Shown here: in pieces, positions 25,215-34,409 of the stretch | Layout of the letters: the number at the start of each line of letters is the position of its first letter | How positions within the stretch are numbered: the first letter of the stretch is position 1 | DNA from: Tissierella creatinophila DSM 6911 | GTDB lineage: Bacteria > Bacillota > Clostridia > Tissierellales > Tissierellaceae | Assembly: GCF_001940565.1 (NCBI RefSeq) | Contig: NZ_LTDM01000064.1 | Span: 50,835 to 114,834 of the forward strand | DNA length: 64,000 nt | Direction: 5' to 3' | Translations under genes and position numbers: made by a program | The notes under the pieces: generated by a model | Told to the model about the DNA's origin: nothing | Database searches by the model: none | What the model saw: the letters and a program-made list of their open reading frames with translations, nothing else

Positions 25215-25239
25215 TTATATATATTTAGAGGATGATAAA

Positions 25240-26103
25240 ATGAATATTAATTGGTATCCAGGTCATATGAAAAAAACAAAAGAATCTTTAGAAAAAAATC
25301 TTTCAATGGTTGATATAGTATATGAGCTTTTAGATGCTAGAATCCCTTTTAGCAGCCAAAATCCTATAATAGATGATATTATTAAAAACAAACCAAGAAT
25401 TACAATATTAAATAAATCTGATTTAGCTAATAGTAGAGATAATAAGTTATGGAAAGAACATTTTGAAAAACAAGATATATCTACTATATTTATGAATTCA
25501 CTTTTAGGAAAGGGAATAGATGAACTTATAAAACTTTCTTTAGAAAAAACAAATGATAAGAGAGAACGTTATATAGCTAAAGGTGTTCAAAACAAGCCTA
25601 TTAGGGTTATGATTCTTGGAATTCCTAATGTAGGTAAATCTACACTTATAAATAGCCTTTCAGGAAGGAAAGGAGCAAAGATTGGAAATAAACCAGGTAT
25701 TACAAAGATGAATCAGTGGATTAAAACAAAAGGAGGACTCGAGCTTTTGGATACTCCTGGAATACTTTGGCCCAAATTTGAGGACAAAAAAGTAGGACTT
25801 AACTTAGCTTTTATAGGATCTATAAAGGATGAAATATTAGATATAGAGACTTTAGCTTTAAATCTTATTGAAATATTGATGAAAACCTATCCTACTAATC
25901 TCGAAAAGAGATATAATATAGGTATAGGAAATAAGTCTCCTTTAGAAGTAATGGAAGAAATCGGTTCGAAAAGAGGTTGTAAAATCAGAGGCGGAGAAAT
26001 AGACTATACCAAAGTAAGTACAATAGTGCTAGATGAATTTAGAAAAGGTACAATAGGAAACATAACTTTAGAGCTTCCAAGTGTAGGCGATAGGATTGAA
26101 TAG
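25240..26103 (+). CDS. rbgA: Ribosome biogenesis GTPase RbgA (YlqF)
   Basis: Circularly permuted GTPase required for late 50S assembly. The 287-residue protein starts NWYPGHMKKTKESL, then G4 NKSD (about 59-62), G1 GIPNVGKST (about 126-134) and G3 DTPG (about 171-174), with a C-terminal ANTAR-like helical domain. ATG 25240 follows AGAGGATG; a longer frame upstream has no ribosome site and overlaps the rplS terminator. rnhB begins inside its last codons. Confidence 0.95.
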   Translation: MNINWYPGHMKKTKESLEKNLSMVDIVYELLDARIPFSSQNPIIDDIIKNKPRITILNKSDLANSRDNKLWKEHFEKQDISTIFMNSLLGKGIDELIKLSLEKTNDKRERYIAKGVQNKPIRVMILGIPNVGKSTLINSLSGRKGAKIGNKPGITKMNQWIKTKGGLELLDTPGILWPKFEDKKVGLNLAFIGSIKDEILDIETLALNLIEILMKTYPTNLEKRYNIGIGNKSPLEVMEEIGSKRGCKIRGGEIDYTKVSTIVLDEFRKGTIGNITLELPSVGDRIE

Positions 26104-26704
26104 CTTTGAAAATGGACTTCATATAAAGGGATATAAAAACATTGCATGTATAGATGAAGTTGGAAGAGGATGTTTACTAGGTGATGTAGTGGCGTGTGCT
26201 ATTATACTTCCAAAAGGTTTAAAAATAGAAGGAGTTAAAGATTCTAAAAAGCTTTCTGCTAAAAAAAGAGAATATCTATATAATGTTATAATAGAAAATG
26301 CAATAGGTTATGGAATTGGAAGAGTAAATTCTAAAATGATAGATGAAATAAATATAAAAGAAAGCACAAGACTTGCAATGAAACTTGCAGTTGAAAATAT
26401 AGTAGATAAATTGGGTAAAAGTATACGACCAGACTATCTCTTAATTGATGCTGAAACTGTATATATGGATATCCCTCAAATAGGAATAATAAAGGGAGAT
26501 GACAAGTCCCATGGAATTGCATGTGCATCTATAATTGCAAAAGTTTATAGAGATAAACTTTGTATGGACTGGGAGGAAGAATTTCCAGGATATAATATAA
26601 AACAGCATAAGGGATATGGGACAAAGGAACATAGAGAAAAACTAAATTTACTAGGTGTAACACCTATGCATAGAAAATCTTTTTTAAAAAGAATTATAAA
26701 ATAA
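26096..26704 (+). CDS. rnhB: Ribonuclease HII
   Basis: Removes ribonucleotides and RNA from DNA-RNA hybrids. It has 202 residues. The catalytic IDEVGRGCLLGDVV (Asp, Glu) is at about 19-32, with later acidic residues in LLIDAE and KVYRDKL, and HKGYGTKEH near 165. The start is uncertain. TTG 26096 overlaps the rbgA stop and gives a normal N-terminus but only a weak upstream AGG. No ATG exists in the first 80 codons before the conserved region. Confidence 0.93.
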   Translation: MNSFENGLHIKGYKNIACIDEVGRGCLLGDVVACAIILPKGLKIEGVKDSKKLSAKKREYLYNVIIENAIGYGIGRVNSKMIDEINIKESTRLAMKLAVENIVDKLGKSIRPDYLLIDAETVYMDIPQIGIIKGDDKSHGIACASIIAKVYRDKLCMDWEEEFPGYNIKQHKGYGTKEHREKLNLLGVTPMHRKSFLKRIIK

Positions 26705-26717
26705 AGAGGTAATATTT

Positions 26718-27074
26718 ATGAAAACTAATCTTTCAAAAGGAAAATATGGTGAGTCTTTAGCTAAAGAATATATAATAGCTAAGGGATATAAAGTTTTGGA
26801 ATTAAATTATACCACCAAACTAGGTGAGATTGACATAATAGCCTTAGATAAAAATATAATAGTTTGTATTGAAGTTAAAACTAGAACGAACACAAATTTT
26901 GGATATGCTTATGAAGCAGTAAATTTAAAAAAACAAAGAAAGATTATAAATACATCAAATATATATATAAAACATAAAAAAATAAATAATATTCAGATTA
27001 GATATGATATTATAGAAATATATTTAGAAAAGTGTATAAAAATCAATCATATCGAAAATGCTTTTTGTCTTTAA
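26718..27074 (+). CDS. yraN: YraN family endonuclease-like protein (UPF0102)
   Basis: A 118-residue PD-(D/E)XK-fold protein. The putative active site is LGEIDIIALD followed by VCIEVKTRT (Glu-Asp...Glu-x-Lys). Family members lie beside rnhB and yifB in many bacteria, but the cellular role is unsettled. The start ATG follows AAAGAGG, 13 bases after rnhB. The candidate yifB promoter overlaps its end. Confidence 0.88.
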   Translation: MKTNLSKGKYGESLAKEYIIAKGYKVLELNYTTKLGEIDIIALDKNIIVCIEVKTRTNTNFGYAYEAVNLKKQRKIINTSNIYIKHKKINNIQIRYDIIEIYLEKCIKINHIENAFCL

Positions 27075-27093
27075 TTAAAATAACTTATATAAT
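27065..27093 (+). promoter_or_regulatory. Candidate promoter for yifB-dprA-topA
   Basis: -35 TTGTCT (27065-27070) at the end of yraN, a 17-base spacer and -10 TATAAT (27088-27093). It would give a leader of about 42 bases before the yifB ATG. Confidence 0.6.
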
Positions 27094-27141
27094 ACTTTAA
27101 TAAGGGAGTATAAAATACATTCTCAGAAAAGAGGGGGATAT

Positions 27142-28668
27142 ATGTATTCTAAGATAAAGACTTGTACTTTACAAGGGTTAGATGGTCATATAATTGAAGT
27201 AGAAACTGATCTAGCAAGGGGGATGCCTGTTTTTAACATTGTTGGACTACCAGATGCATCTATTAAAGAATCAAAGGAAAGAGTTAGAGCAGCAATAAAA
27301 AATAGTGGATATGAATTTCCCTTAAATAGGATAACTATAAATTTAGCACCGGCAAATCTTAAAAAAGAAGGTTCGCAAATAGACTTATCTATTGCAATAG
27401 GAATATTAATTTCTAATGGAATTATAAAGAAAAGTGATTTTAGAGATACTATATTCTTAGGTGAACTATCATTAGATGGAAAAATAAATGAAGTAGATGG
27501 ACTTCTTCCTATGGTAATCTCTATGAGAGAATTAAATATAAAAAGATGTATAATTCCATATAACAATAAAAATGAATGCGGATTTATATCTGATATAGAG
27601 ATAATACCTATAAAAACCTTAGAAGAAGCTATAAGTTTTTTAAATGAAGAATTAGAGATAAAACCTTTTTCAGAAGATGAAAATGTTTCTAAGATTATAG
27701 AAGAGTTTGATTTAGACTTCTATGATATAAAAGGTCAAGAAGGATTAAAAAGAGCATTAGAAATAGCAGCTGCTGGTTCTCATAACATGCTTATAATTGG
27801 TCCTCCTGGATCTGGAAAAACTATGGCTGCAAGAAGACTACCAACTATACTTCCTGAGCTTAGTTTTGAAGAGTCAATTGAAGTTACAAAAATATATAGT
27901 ATATCTGGACTTTTATCTTCCCACCAGTTGATGACCCAAAGGCCATTTAGAGCTCCTCATCATACATGTTCAAGTATAGCCCTGATTGGTGGTGGAAGAA
28001 CTCCAAGACCAGGAGAAGTTTCCCTAGCTCATCAAGGGGTTTTATTTTTAGATGAATTGCCAGAATTCTCTAAAAATGTATTGGAAGTTCTAAGACAACC
28101 TATGGAAGATGAAGTAGTTCATATAGCTAGAGTAAATTCAAGCCTTTCATTCCCAGCAAAATTTATGTTTGTTGCAAGTATGAATCCATGTCCGTGTGGA
28201 TACTATGGAGATTCACTACATGAATGCACATGTTCTCAAAGAGATATAGATAGATACTTAGGTAAGATTAGCTTTCCTTTATTAGATAGAATAGATATAC
28301 ATTTTGAAGTTCAACCTGTAAATTATGATGAACTTAAAAATACTAGTAAAGCTGATACTTCAAATATGATTAGGAATAGAGTCAATGCTGCAAAGACAAT
28401 TCAAATTAAAAGATTTAAAAGGGATAAAATATACAGTAATTCTCAAATAGGTAATAAAGATATGAAAAAACACTGTACTCTTAAAGAGAGTTCGGAAAGT
28501 ATTATGGAGATGGCATTTAAAAAATATAAATTTAGTGCAAGAACTTATAATAAAATTATTAAAGTAGCGAGAACAATTGCGGATTTAGAGGGAAAGGATG
28601 ATATAGAAGATAATCATATATTAGAAGCTATAAGATATAGAACTTTAAACAATAAATATTGGGGGTAA
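27142..28668 (+). CDS. yifB: YifB family Mg-chelatase-like AAA ATPase (ComM-like)
   Basis: A 508-residue protein with an N-terminal Lon-protease-like domain (about 1-165, with a catalytic-type GSQIDLSIAIG stretch). The AAA+ domain follows, with Walker A GPPGSGKT at 220-227 and Walker B LFLDELPEF near 308, then a C-terminal Mg-chelatase-related helical domain. The Vibrio/Haemophilus relative ComM is a helicase promoting branch migration during natural transformation. Its partner here, dprA, lies five bases downstream, which supports a recombination role. The start ATG follows AGAGGGGG. Confidence 0.92.
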   Translation: MYSKIKTCTLQGLDGHIIEVETDLARGMPVFNIVGLPDASIKESKERVRAAIKNSGYEFPLNRITINLAPANLKKEGSQIDLSIAIGILISNGIIKKSDFRDTIFLGELSLDGKINEVDGLLPMVISMRELNIKRCIIPYNNKNECGFISDIEIIPIKTLEEAISFLNEELEIKPFSEDENVSKIIEEFDLDFYDIKGQEGLKRALEIAAAGSHNMLIIGPPGSGKTMAARRLPTILPELSFEESIEVTKIYSISGLLSSHQLMTQRPFRAPHHTCSSIALIGGGRTPRPGEVSLAHQGVLFLDELPEFSKNVLEVLRQPMEDEVVHIARVNSSLSFPAKFMFVASMNPCPCGYYGDSLHECTCSQRDIDRYLGKISFPLLDRIDIHFEVQPVNYDELKNTSKADTSNMIRNRVNAAKTIQIKRFKRDKIYSNSQIGNKDMKKHCTLKESSESIMEMAFKKYKFSARTYNKIIKVARTIADLEGKDDIEDNHILEAIRYRTLNNKYWG

Positions 28669-28673
28669 TATTT

Positions 28674-29777
28674 ATGGAAAATTTAAAATGTAGAGATATC
28701 TTTATATGGTTAAATAATATAGGCATAACAAGTAAAAATATTTCAAAATTAGAACACTATTTTGTAGATATAAGAGAAATATTAGAAGTAAGTTCTGAAA
28801 AAATGTTAAGTATACCAGATATAAGAAAGGAAAGTCTACATAAAATTCTTAAGACTAGAAACAAAGATTTTATCTATGATATATTGTTTAGATTAAAAGA
28901 ATTGGATATAGATACTATAACTGTATTGGACAAAGAGTATCCTGAAAGCTTAATAAATATCTATGATAAGCCTTATGTTCTTTATCAAAAGGGTGATATA
29001 ATAGAGAAAGATAATTTATCGATAGCAGTTGTAGGATCTAGAAAATCTACATCATATGGAATATGGGCTTGTGAAAAGTTTACAAAAGAACTTGTGAATT
29101 TAGGAGTGACAATTGTAAGTGGAGTAGCACTTGGTATAGATACTATTGCGCATAAAACTGCTATAAAAGAAGGTGGTAGAACTATTGGGATACTTGGTAA
29201 CGGAATAGATGTATATTATCCTAAAAAAAATGAATTTCTATATAAGGAAATAGTAAACCATGGAGCTATACTTACAGAATTTCCCTTGGGAACTAAACCT
29301 ATGCCTTACAACTTTCCTCAAAGAAATAGAATAATAACTGGTTTATCTTTAGGGCTTATTGTTATAGAGGCTAAAGAGAAATCGGGAACATCTATAACTG
29401 CTCATCATGCATTGGAACAAGGAAAAGATGTATTCGCTCTTCCCGGAAACATTAATAGTATATATAGTGAAGGAACTAACAAACTTATTAAAGATGGAGC
29501 TATACCACTTTTAGAAATGGATGATATATTGGAAACAATAGATAGGATAAAACAAAATATGCTTAATGAAAATTTATCTAAAAAAACTATAGATTTTACA
29601 AAATTAAGTGATACTGAGAGTAAAATAATAGAAATTATAAGACAAAAGCCTACACATTGTGATATAATCTCTTATCGAACAGGAATAAATATTTCAAGTG
29701 TAACAAGTATACTTACTATCTTAGAATTAAAAGGACTAATAAAAGAATTAGATAATAGAATTTTTGCCCTAGTGTAA
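28674..29777 (+). CDS. dprA: DNA-processing protein DprA
   Basis: Loads RecA on incoming single-stranded DNA during natural transformation. The 367-residue protein has a short helix-hairpin-helix-like N-terminus and the Rossmann-like DprA core with VVGSRKSTSYG (about 116-126), SGVALGIDTIAHKTAI (about 146-161) and PQRNRIITGLS (about 217-227). A C-terminal winged helix lies near 305-365. ATG 28674 is chosen because GGGGGTAA lies upstream. Presence does not prove competence, as most clostridia keep dprA. Confidence 0.95.
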   Translation: MENLKCRDIFIWLNNIGITSKNISKLEHYFVDIREILEVSSEKMLSIPDIRKESLHKILKTRNKDFIYDILFRLKELDIDTITVLDKEYPESLINIYDKPYVLYQKGDIIEKDNLSIAVVGSRKSTSYGIWACEKFTKELVNLGVTIVSGVALGIDTIAHKTAIKEGGRTIGILGNGIDVYYPKKNEFLYKEIVNHGAILTEFPLGTKPMPYNFPQRNRIITGLSLGLIVIEAKEKSGTSITAHHALEQGKDVFALPGNINSIYSEGTNKLIKDGAIPLLEMDDILETIDRIKQNMLNENLSKKTIDFTKLSDTESKIIEIIRQKPTHCDIISYRTGINISSVTSILTILELKGLIKELDNRIFALV

Positions 29778-29794
29778 TGCATGGAGGTGTATGT

Positions 29795-31882
29795 ATGGCG
29801 AAAAAGTTAGTAATTGTTGAATCTCCAGCAAAGGCTAAGACAATTGGTAAAATATTGGGAAGGTCATATAAAGTATTGGCTTCTGTTGGACATATTAGAG
29901 ATTTACCTAAAAGTACATTAGGTATAGATATTGAGAATAATTTTGAACCAAAATATATAAATATTAGAGGAAAGGGACCTGTGATTAATGAACTCAGAAA
30001 AGAAGCTAAGAAAGCAGATAAAATTTATTTAGCTACTGACCCTGATAGAGAAGGGGAAGCTATATCGTGGCATTTAGCTCATATTTTAAAAATTGATCTT
30101 AATGACAAGGTAAGAGTTGAATTTAATGAAGTTACAAAGGATGCTGTAAAAAACGCTATAAAAAACCCTAGAATATTAAATCTTGACTTAATAGATGCAC
30201 AACAAGCTAGAAGAGTTTTAGATAGATTAGTAGGTTACAAGATAAGTCCTCTTTTATGGAAAAAGATTAGAAAAGGTTTAAGTGCAGGTAGAGTTCAATC
30301 TGTAGCTACAAAATTAATTTGTGATAGAGAAGAAGAGATAGACGAGTTTATTCCTGAAGAATATTGGAGTATAATTGCTTTATTAAAAAAAGAAAAAGAA
30401 GAGTTTGAAGCTAAATTTACAGGTAAACTAGTAAATAAAAAGGAAGAAAAAATAGAATTAAAATGTAAAGAAGATGTAGATAGGGTTATATGTGACCTAG
30501 ATAAGGAAAACTTTATAGTAAATAATGTTAAAAAAGGAAACAGAAAGAGAAATCCTTATGCACCATATACAACAAGTACACTACAACAAGATGCTTCTAG
30601 TAGACTTGGATTTACTACTAAAAAGACTATGAGTGTAGCACAACAACTTTATGAAGGAATTGATTTAGGAAAAGAAGGAACGGTTGGTCTTATAACATAT
30701 ATGAGAACAGACTCTACAAGAATATCTCAAGGTGCAATAGATTTATCTAAGACTTATATAATAGAAACATTTGGGAAAGAATTCTCTAATGGGGGTAAAA
30801 CTTATGGAGGTAAAAAGAAAAAGGGGTCTCAAGATGCTCATGAAGCCATAAGACCTACTGGAATTTTAAGAATCCCCAAAGAAGTTAAGGCATTTCTATC
30901 AAAAGATCAATTTAAACTATATAATTTGATTTGGAATAGACTTATAGCATCTCAAATGTCACCTGCAAATTATGAAACTATAAGCGTTGATATACTTAGC
31001 AATAACTATATCTTTAAGGGTACTGGATCTAAATTAATATTTTCAGGTTTTCTGAAAGTTTATTCTAACATGGATGACAAGGATAAAGATATGAAGATAC
31101 CAAGTTTAGAAAAAGGTGATAAACTCATATTAAAAGATATAAATGAAAATCAACATTTTACTCAAGCTCCTCCTAGATTTACTGAATCCTCTTTAATTAA
31201 AACATTAGAAGAATTAGGAATAGGAAGACCAAGCACTTATGCTCCTACAATAGGAACTATACTTGCGAGAAACTATGTAGTTTTAGAAAATAAATCGTTT
31301 TTTCCAACTGAATTAGGAATTTTAGTAAATGATCTTTTAACTGAGTATTTTGATTTGATTATAAATGAAGAATTTACTGCAGAACTAGAAAATCAATTAG
31401 ATGATGTTGAAGAAGGAAAATATGACTGGAAGAAAGTTGTAAAAGATTTTTATGGAGATTTTAATAAAGAATTAATAAAAGCAGAGGAAGAAATTGATAA
31501 AATAGAAATTAAAGATGAAATTACAGATGAAATTTGTGAAAAATGTGGAAGAAATTTGGTTGTTAAAACTGGTAGATACGGTAAATTTATGGCCTGTCCA
31601 GGATATCCTGAATGTAAAAATACAAAACCTATTATTGAAACTATAGATGTAAAATGCCCAAAATGTGAAGGTGAAATAATAAAGAAAAAATCTAAAAAAG
31701 GAAGAATATTTTATGGGTGCAGTAAATATCCAGAATGTGATTTTGTATCTTGGGATGAACCAGTAAATAAGAAATGTCCAAATTGTAAAGGATATATGGT
31801 AATTAAAAGAACTAAAAAAGGAACTACCATTAAATGTATAAACAAAGAATGTGGATATATTGAAAAAGAAAACAATAAATAA
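29795..31882 (+). CDS. topA: DNA topoisomerase I
   Basis: Type IA topoisomerase that relaxes negative supercoils. It has 695 residues. A Toprim domain is at the N-terminus (KKLVIVESPAKAKTI; DPDREGEAISWHL), with catalytic Tyr302 in LITYMRTDSTR. Three C-terminal four-cysteine zinc modules follow, starting at CEKCGRNL, CPKCEGEI and CPNCKGYM. ATG 29795 follows ATGGAGGTGT; the in-frame ATG at 29777 overlaps the dprA stop and lies upstream of that site. Normally trmFO/xerC or hslVU follow; here codY is next. Confidence 0.97.
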   Translation: MAKKLVIVESPAKAKTIGKILGRSYKVLASVGHIRDLPKSTLGIDIENNFEPKYINIRGKGPVINELRKEAKKADKIYLATDPDREGEAISWHLAHILKIDLNDKVRVEFNEVTKDAVKNAIKNPRILNLDLIDAQQARRVLDRLVGYKISPLLWKKIRKGLSAGRVQSVATKLICDREEEIDEFIPEEYWSIIALLKKEKEEFEAKFTGKLVNKKEEKIELKCKEDVDRVICDLDKENFIVNNVKKGNRKRNPYAPYTTSTLQQDASSRLGFTTKKTMSVAQQLYEGIDLGKEGTVGLITYMRTDSTRISQGAIDLSKTYIIETFGKEFSNGGKTYGGKKKKGSQDAHEAIRPTGILRIPKEVKAFLSKDQFKLYNLIWNRLIASQMSPANYETISVDILSNNYIFKGTGSKLIFSGFLKVYSNMDDKDKDMKIPSLEKGDKLILKDINENQHFTQAPPRFTESSLIKTLEELGIGRPSTYAPTIGTILARNYVVLENKSFFPTELGILVNDLLTEYFDLIINEEFTAELENQLDDVEEGKYDWKKVVKDFYGDFNKELIKAEEEIDKIEIKDEITDEICEKCGRNLVVKTGRYGKFMACPGYPECKNTKPIIETIDVKCPKCEGEIIKKKSKKGRIFYGCSKYPECDFVSWDEPVNKKCPNCKGYMVIKRTKKGTTIKCINKECGYIEKENNK

Positions 31883-31894
31883 AAATGTATACTT

Positions 31895-31923
31895 TTGTTG
31901 ATAAGTGTAGTATTCTATATATA
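31895..31923 (+). promoter_or_regulatory. Candidate promoter for codY
   Basis: -35 TTGTTG (31895-31900), a 17-base spacer and -10 TATATA (31918-31923), within the short palindrome ATTCTATATATAGAAT. It is a moderate match. Confidence 0.5.
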
Positions 31924-31924
31924 G

Positions 31925-31939
31925 AATATTCAGAATTGA
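31925..31939 (+). promoter_or_regulatory. Weak CodY-box-like sequence before codY
   Basis: AATATTCAGAATTGA matches 10 of 15 positions of the CodY box AATTTTCWGAAAATT, just downstream of the candidate -10. Autoregulation would be reasonable, but in such AT-rich DNA five mismatches are weak evidence. Confidence 0.25.
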
Positions 31940-31982
31940 GATATAAAGGATATTTGGTATTACAATATAAGGAGGAAGTAAT

Positions 31983-32762
31983 TTGGAAGGACTATTACAG
32001 AAAACTAGAAGATTAAATAAAACATTACAAAATTATGGATCAGATCCTGTATCTTTTTTAGAATTGAGTAAAAAATTAAGTGATATATTACAAGCTAATG
32101 TATATATAGCTAGTAAGAAAGGTAGAGTATTGGGCTATAAATTAGCTGAAGGATTTGAATGTGATATAGTTCAGTCTCAAGTAGTAAAAACTCATTCTTT
32201 TCCTAAAGCCTACAACGACAATCTCTTAACTATAACGGAATCAAAAGAAAATATTAGTGAATTTGAAACCTGTATATTTGAAGAGTCTCAACCTTGCAAT
32301 CACGCTGATAAGGTGGCCACAATTATTCCTATATTAAGTGGCGGAGAAAGGCTAGGTACATTGGTTCTAGCTAGATTTGGAAAAGATTTTACCGAGGAGG
32401 ATTTAATCTTAGCTGAATATAGTGCTACAATAGTAGGTATGGAAATTTTAAGATCTAAAACTGAAGAAATAGAAGAAGAAGCTAGAAAAAAATCAGTAGT
32501 GCAAATGGCTATAGGAACTTTATCATATTCAGAACTAGAAGCTATGGAGCATATATTCAATGAACTTGATGGAATGGAAGGACTTTTGGTGGCAAGTAAA
32601 ATTGCTGATAAAGTAGGAATTACTCGTTCAGTAATTGTAAATGCATTAAGAAAATTTGAAAGCGCTGGTGTTATAGAATCAAGGTCTCTAGGGATGAAGG
32701 GAACACACATAAAAATCCTTAATGATAAACTTATAGAAGAGTTAGATAAGGCTACTAAATAA
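31983..32762 (+). CDS. codY: GTP-sensing transcriptional pleiotropic repressor CodY
   Basis: Global regulator that represses nutrient-limitation genes when branched-chain amino acids and GTP are high. The 259-residue protein has an N-terminal GAF domain ([13 protein letters not shown] to about residue 155). A linker leads to a C-terminal winged [35 protein letters not shown] (about 205-236), highly conserved in the family. It starts at TTG after AAGGAGG. hslVU, its usual neighbour, is absent. Confidence 0.97.
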   Translation: MEGLLQKTRRLNKTLQNYGSDPVSFLELSKKLSDILQANVYIASKKGRVLGYKLAEGFECDIVQSQVVKTHSFPKAYNDNLLTITESKENISEFETCIFEESQPCNHADKVATIIPILSGGERLGTLVLARFGKDFTEEDLILAEYSATIVGMEILRSKTEEIEEEARKKSVVQMAIGTLSYSELEAMEHIFNELDGMEGLLVASKIADKVGITRSVIVNALRKFESAGVIESRSLGMKGTHIKILNDKLIEELDKATK

Positions 32763-32786
32763 GCACGATAATTATTATTAAAATTA

Positions 32787-32815
32787 TTGCTTTTAAAATC
32801 ACTATATGTTATACT
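32787..32815 (+). promoter_or_regulatory. Promoter for rpsB with flanking inverted repeat
   Basis: -35 TTGCTT (32787-32792), a 17-base spacer and an extended -10 TATG-T-TATACT (hexamer 32810-32815). Ten-base arms AATCACTATA (32797-32806) and TATAGTGATT (32818-32827) flank the -10 symmetrically. The same bases could be a terminator for codY, but no U-tract follows. Confidence 0.65.
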
Positions 32816-32821
32816 ACTATA

Positions 32822-32917
32822 GTGATTATACACATTCCTTAATATTAGAAGTAAGTCCCTTATATGGGCCCTTCAATAGATGATGGGAATGGAAGAAAAA
32901 AACTTGGAGGTGATCGT
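32822..32917 (+). promoter_or_regulatory. Structured leader of rpsB mRNA
   Basis: Within about 95 bases before the start, CATTCC (32833-32838) can pair with GGAATG (32886-32891). These enclose a smaller stem formed by GTCCC and GGGCC near 32855-32869. Ribosomal protein S2 is often autoregulated, so a leader RNA element is plausible. No Rfam match could be tested. Confidence 0.45.
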
Positions 32918-33625
32918 ATGTCAGTAATTACAATGAAAGGTTTATTAGAATCAGGAGTGCATTTTGGACATCAAACTAGAAGATGGAACCCTAAAATGGC
33001 ACCATATATTTTTACTGAGAGAAATGGAATCTACATTATTGACTTACAAAGAACGGTAAAAAAGGTAGAAGAAGCTTATAATTTCATAAGAGATGTTGTA
33101 GCTGATGGTGGAGAAGTACTTTTTGTAGGTACTAAAAAGCAAGCTCAAGAAGCTATTGAGTCAGAAGCTAAGAGATCTGGTATGCATTTTATAAATCAAA
33201 GATGGTTAGGCGGTATGCTAACTAATTACAAAACTATCAGAAAAAGAATTGATAGATTACATGAATTAGCTAAAATGGAAGAAGATGGTATATTTGATCT
33301 TTTACCTAAAAAAGAAGTTATCAACTTAAAACATGAAGAAGAAAGACTTGAAAAGTTTTTAGGTGGAATTAAAAACATGGATAAGATACCAGATGTCTTA
33401 TTTATAGTTGATCCAAGAAAAGAAAGAATAGCTGTTAAAGAAGCTCATATACTTGGAATTCCTGTTGTGGCTATAGTTGATACTAATTGTGATCCTGATG
33501 AAATTGACTTTGTAATCCCAGGTAATGATGATGCTATAAGGGCAGTTAAATTATTAACTGAAACTATGGCTAATGCAGTACTAGAAGGAAAGCAAGGAGA
33601 ACAAATAGAATCTGTAGAAGAGTAA
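32918..33625 (+). CDS. rpsB: 30S ribosomal protein S2
   Basis: The 235-residue protein starts [21 protein letters not shown], the S2 signature, and has a second one at [21 protein letters not shown] 32918 is chosen because TTGGAGGTGATCGT lies directly upstream. A longer frame from 32864 would read through the leader hairpin. Confidence 0.98.
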   Translation: MSVITMKGLLESGVHFGHQTRRWNPKMAPYIFTERNGIYIIDLQRTVKKVEEAYNFIRDVVADGGEVLFVGTKKQAQEAIESEAKRSGMHFINQRWLGGMLTNYKTIRKRIDRLHELAKMEEDGIFDLLPKKEVINLKHEEERLEKFLGGIKNMDKIPDVLFIVDPRKERIAVKEAHILGIPVVAIVDTNCDPDEIDFVIPGNDDAIRAVKLLTETMANAVLEGKQGEQIESVEE

Positions 33626-33632
33626 ACATAAG

Positions 33633-33675
33633 GGTAAGGGTCTAAGTAAATTTCATTTAGGCACTTACCATTTTT
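33633..33675 (+). terminator. Attenuator-like hairpin between rpsB and tsf
   Basis: Outer stem GGTAAG/CTTACC (33633-33638 with 33664-33669) and inner CTAAGT/ATTTAG pairing, then ATTTTTAAC. This is a terminator form located between two genes of one operon. It would make tsf expression lower than, or separately adjustable from, rpsB. Confidence 0.65.
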
Positions 33676-33697
33676 AACAATTGGAGGAGATATTGGT

Positions 33698-34345
33698 ATG
33701 AATATAACTGCATCATTAGTTAAAGAATTAAGAGAAAAAACAGGCGCGGGAATGTTGGATTGTAAAAATGCTTTAGTTGAAACTGAAGGAAATATAGAAA
33801 AAGCTATTGATTTATTGAGAGAAAAAGGACTTGCTTCCGCTTCTAAAAAAGCTGGTAGAATAGCATCTGAAGGATTAGTTGATTCTTATATACATGGTGG
33901 TAGAATAGGAGTTTTAATAGAAATAAATTCTGAAACTGACTTTGTAGCTAAAACTGATAGATTTAAAGATTTCGTGCGAGATATGGCTATGCAGGTAGCA
34001 GCTGCAAATCCTAAATATGTAAGTAAAGAGGATGTGCCTGAAGATGTAGCTGAAAGAGAAAAACACGTTCTAATTCAACAAGCTATGAATGAAGGTAAAC
34101 CGGAACATATAGCTCTAAAAATGGTTGAGGGTAGAATGGGCAAGTTTTATGAAGAAATTTGTTTATTAGAGCAAAACTTTATAAAAGACCCTAGTATGAA
34201 AATAAAAGATATATTAAATGAAAACATTTCTAAAATTGGTGAAAATTTAAAAATTAGAAGATTTGTTAGATTTGAGGTTGGAGAAGGTTTAGAGAAGAAA
34301 GAAGAAAATTTTGCTGAAGAGGTAGCAAAACAAATTGGTAATTAA
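33698..34345 (+). CDS. tsf: Elongation factor Ts
   Basis: Guanine-nucleotide exchange factor for EF-Tu. The 215-residue protein has the N-terminal UBA-like segment [21 protein letters not shown] and the contact motif [13 protein letters not shown]. It is shorter than E. coli EF-Ts, as in other Firmicutes and thermophiles with a single core subdomain. The start ATG is 11 bases after TTGGAGGAG. Partner EF-Tu lies elsewhere. Confidence 0.97.
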   Translation: MNITASLVKELREKTGAGMLDCKNALVETEGNIEKAIDLLREKGLASASKKAGRIASEGLVDSYIHGGRIGVLIEINSETDFVAKTDRFKDFVRDMAMQVAAANPKYVSKEDVPEDVAEREKHVLIQQAMNEGKPEHIALKMVEGRMGKFYEEICLLEQNFIKDPSMKIKDILNENISKIGENLKIRRFVRFEVGEGLEKKEENFAEEVAKQIGN

Positions 34346-34381
34346 TTAATAGGGGAACATTTAATGTTCTCCTATTAATTA
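34343..34381 (+). terminator. Hairpin after tsf
   Basis: An 18-base stem with one G-U pair around TTA, starting at the tsf stop. It is followed by TGATATTG rather than a proper U-tract. It may be a weak terminator or RNA processing signal before pyrH. Confidence 0.6.
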
Positions 34382-34409
34382 TGATATTGTTACATAAGGA
34401 GTGTGTTAA

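Noticed and set aside
25960..25985. GGTTCGAA-like T-loop suggesting a tRNA
   Set aside because: It is inside the rbgA frame and no cloverleaf arms can be drawn around it. I found no tRNA in the window.
26090..26098. ATA at 26090 as a third AUA start (rnhB)
   Set aside because: In frame two codons before TTG 26096, but no strong Shine-Dalgarno stands at the right distance, so it gives no support to the AUA hypothesis.
31925..31939. Strong CodY autoregulation site
   Set aside because: Five mismatches in 15 positions in very AT-rich DNA; retained only as a low-confidence feature, not as a finding.
32300..32833. Antisense frame of 177 codons opposite codY
   Set aside because: It covers the codY coding region and the rpsB promoter, and no Shine-Dalgarno precedes it.
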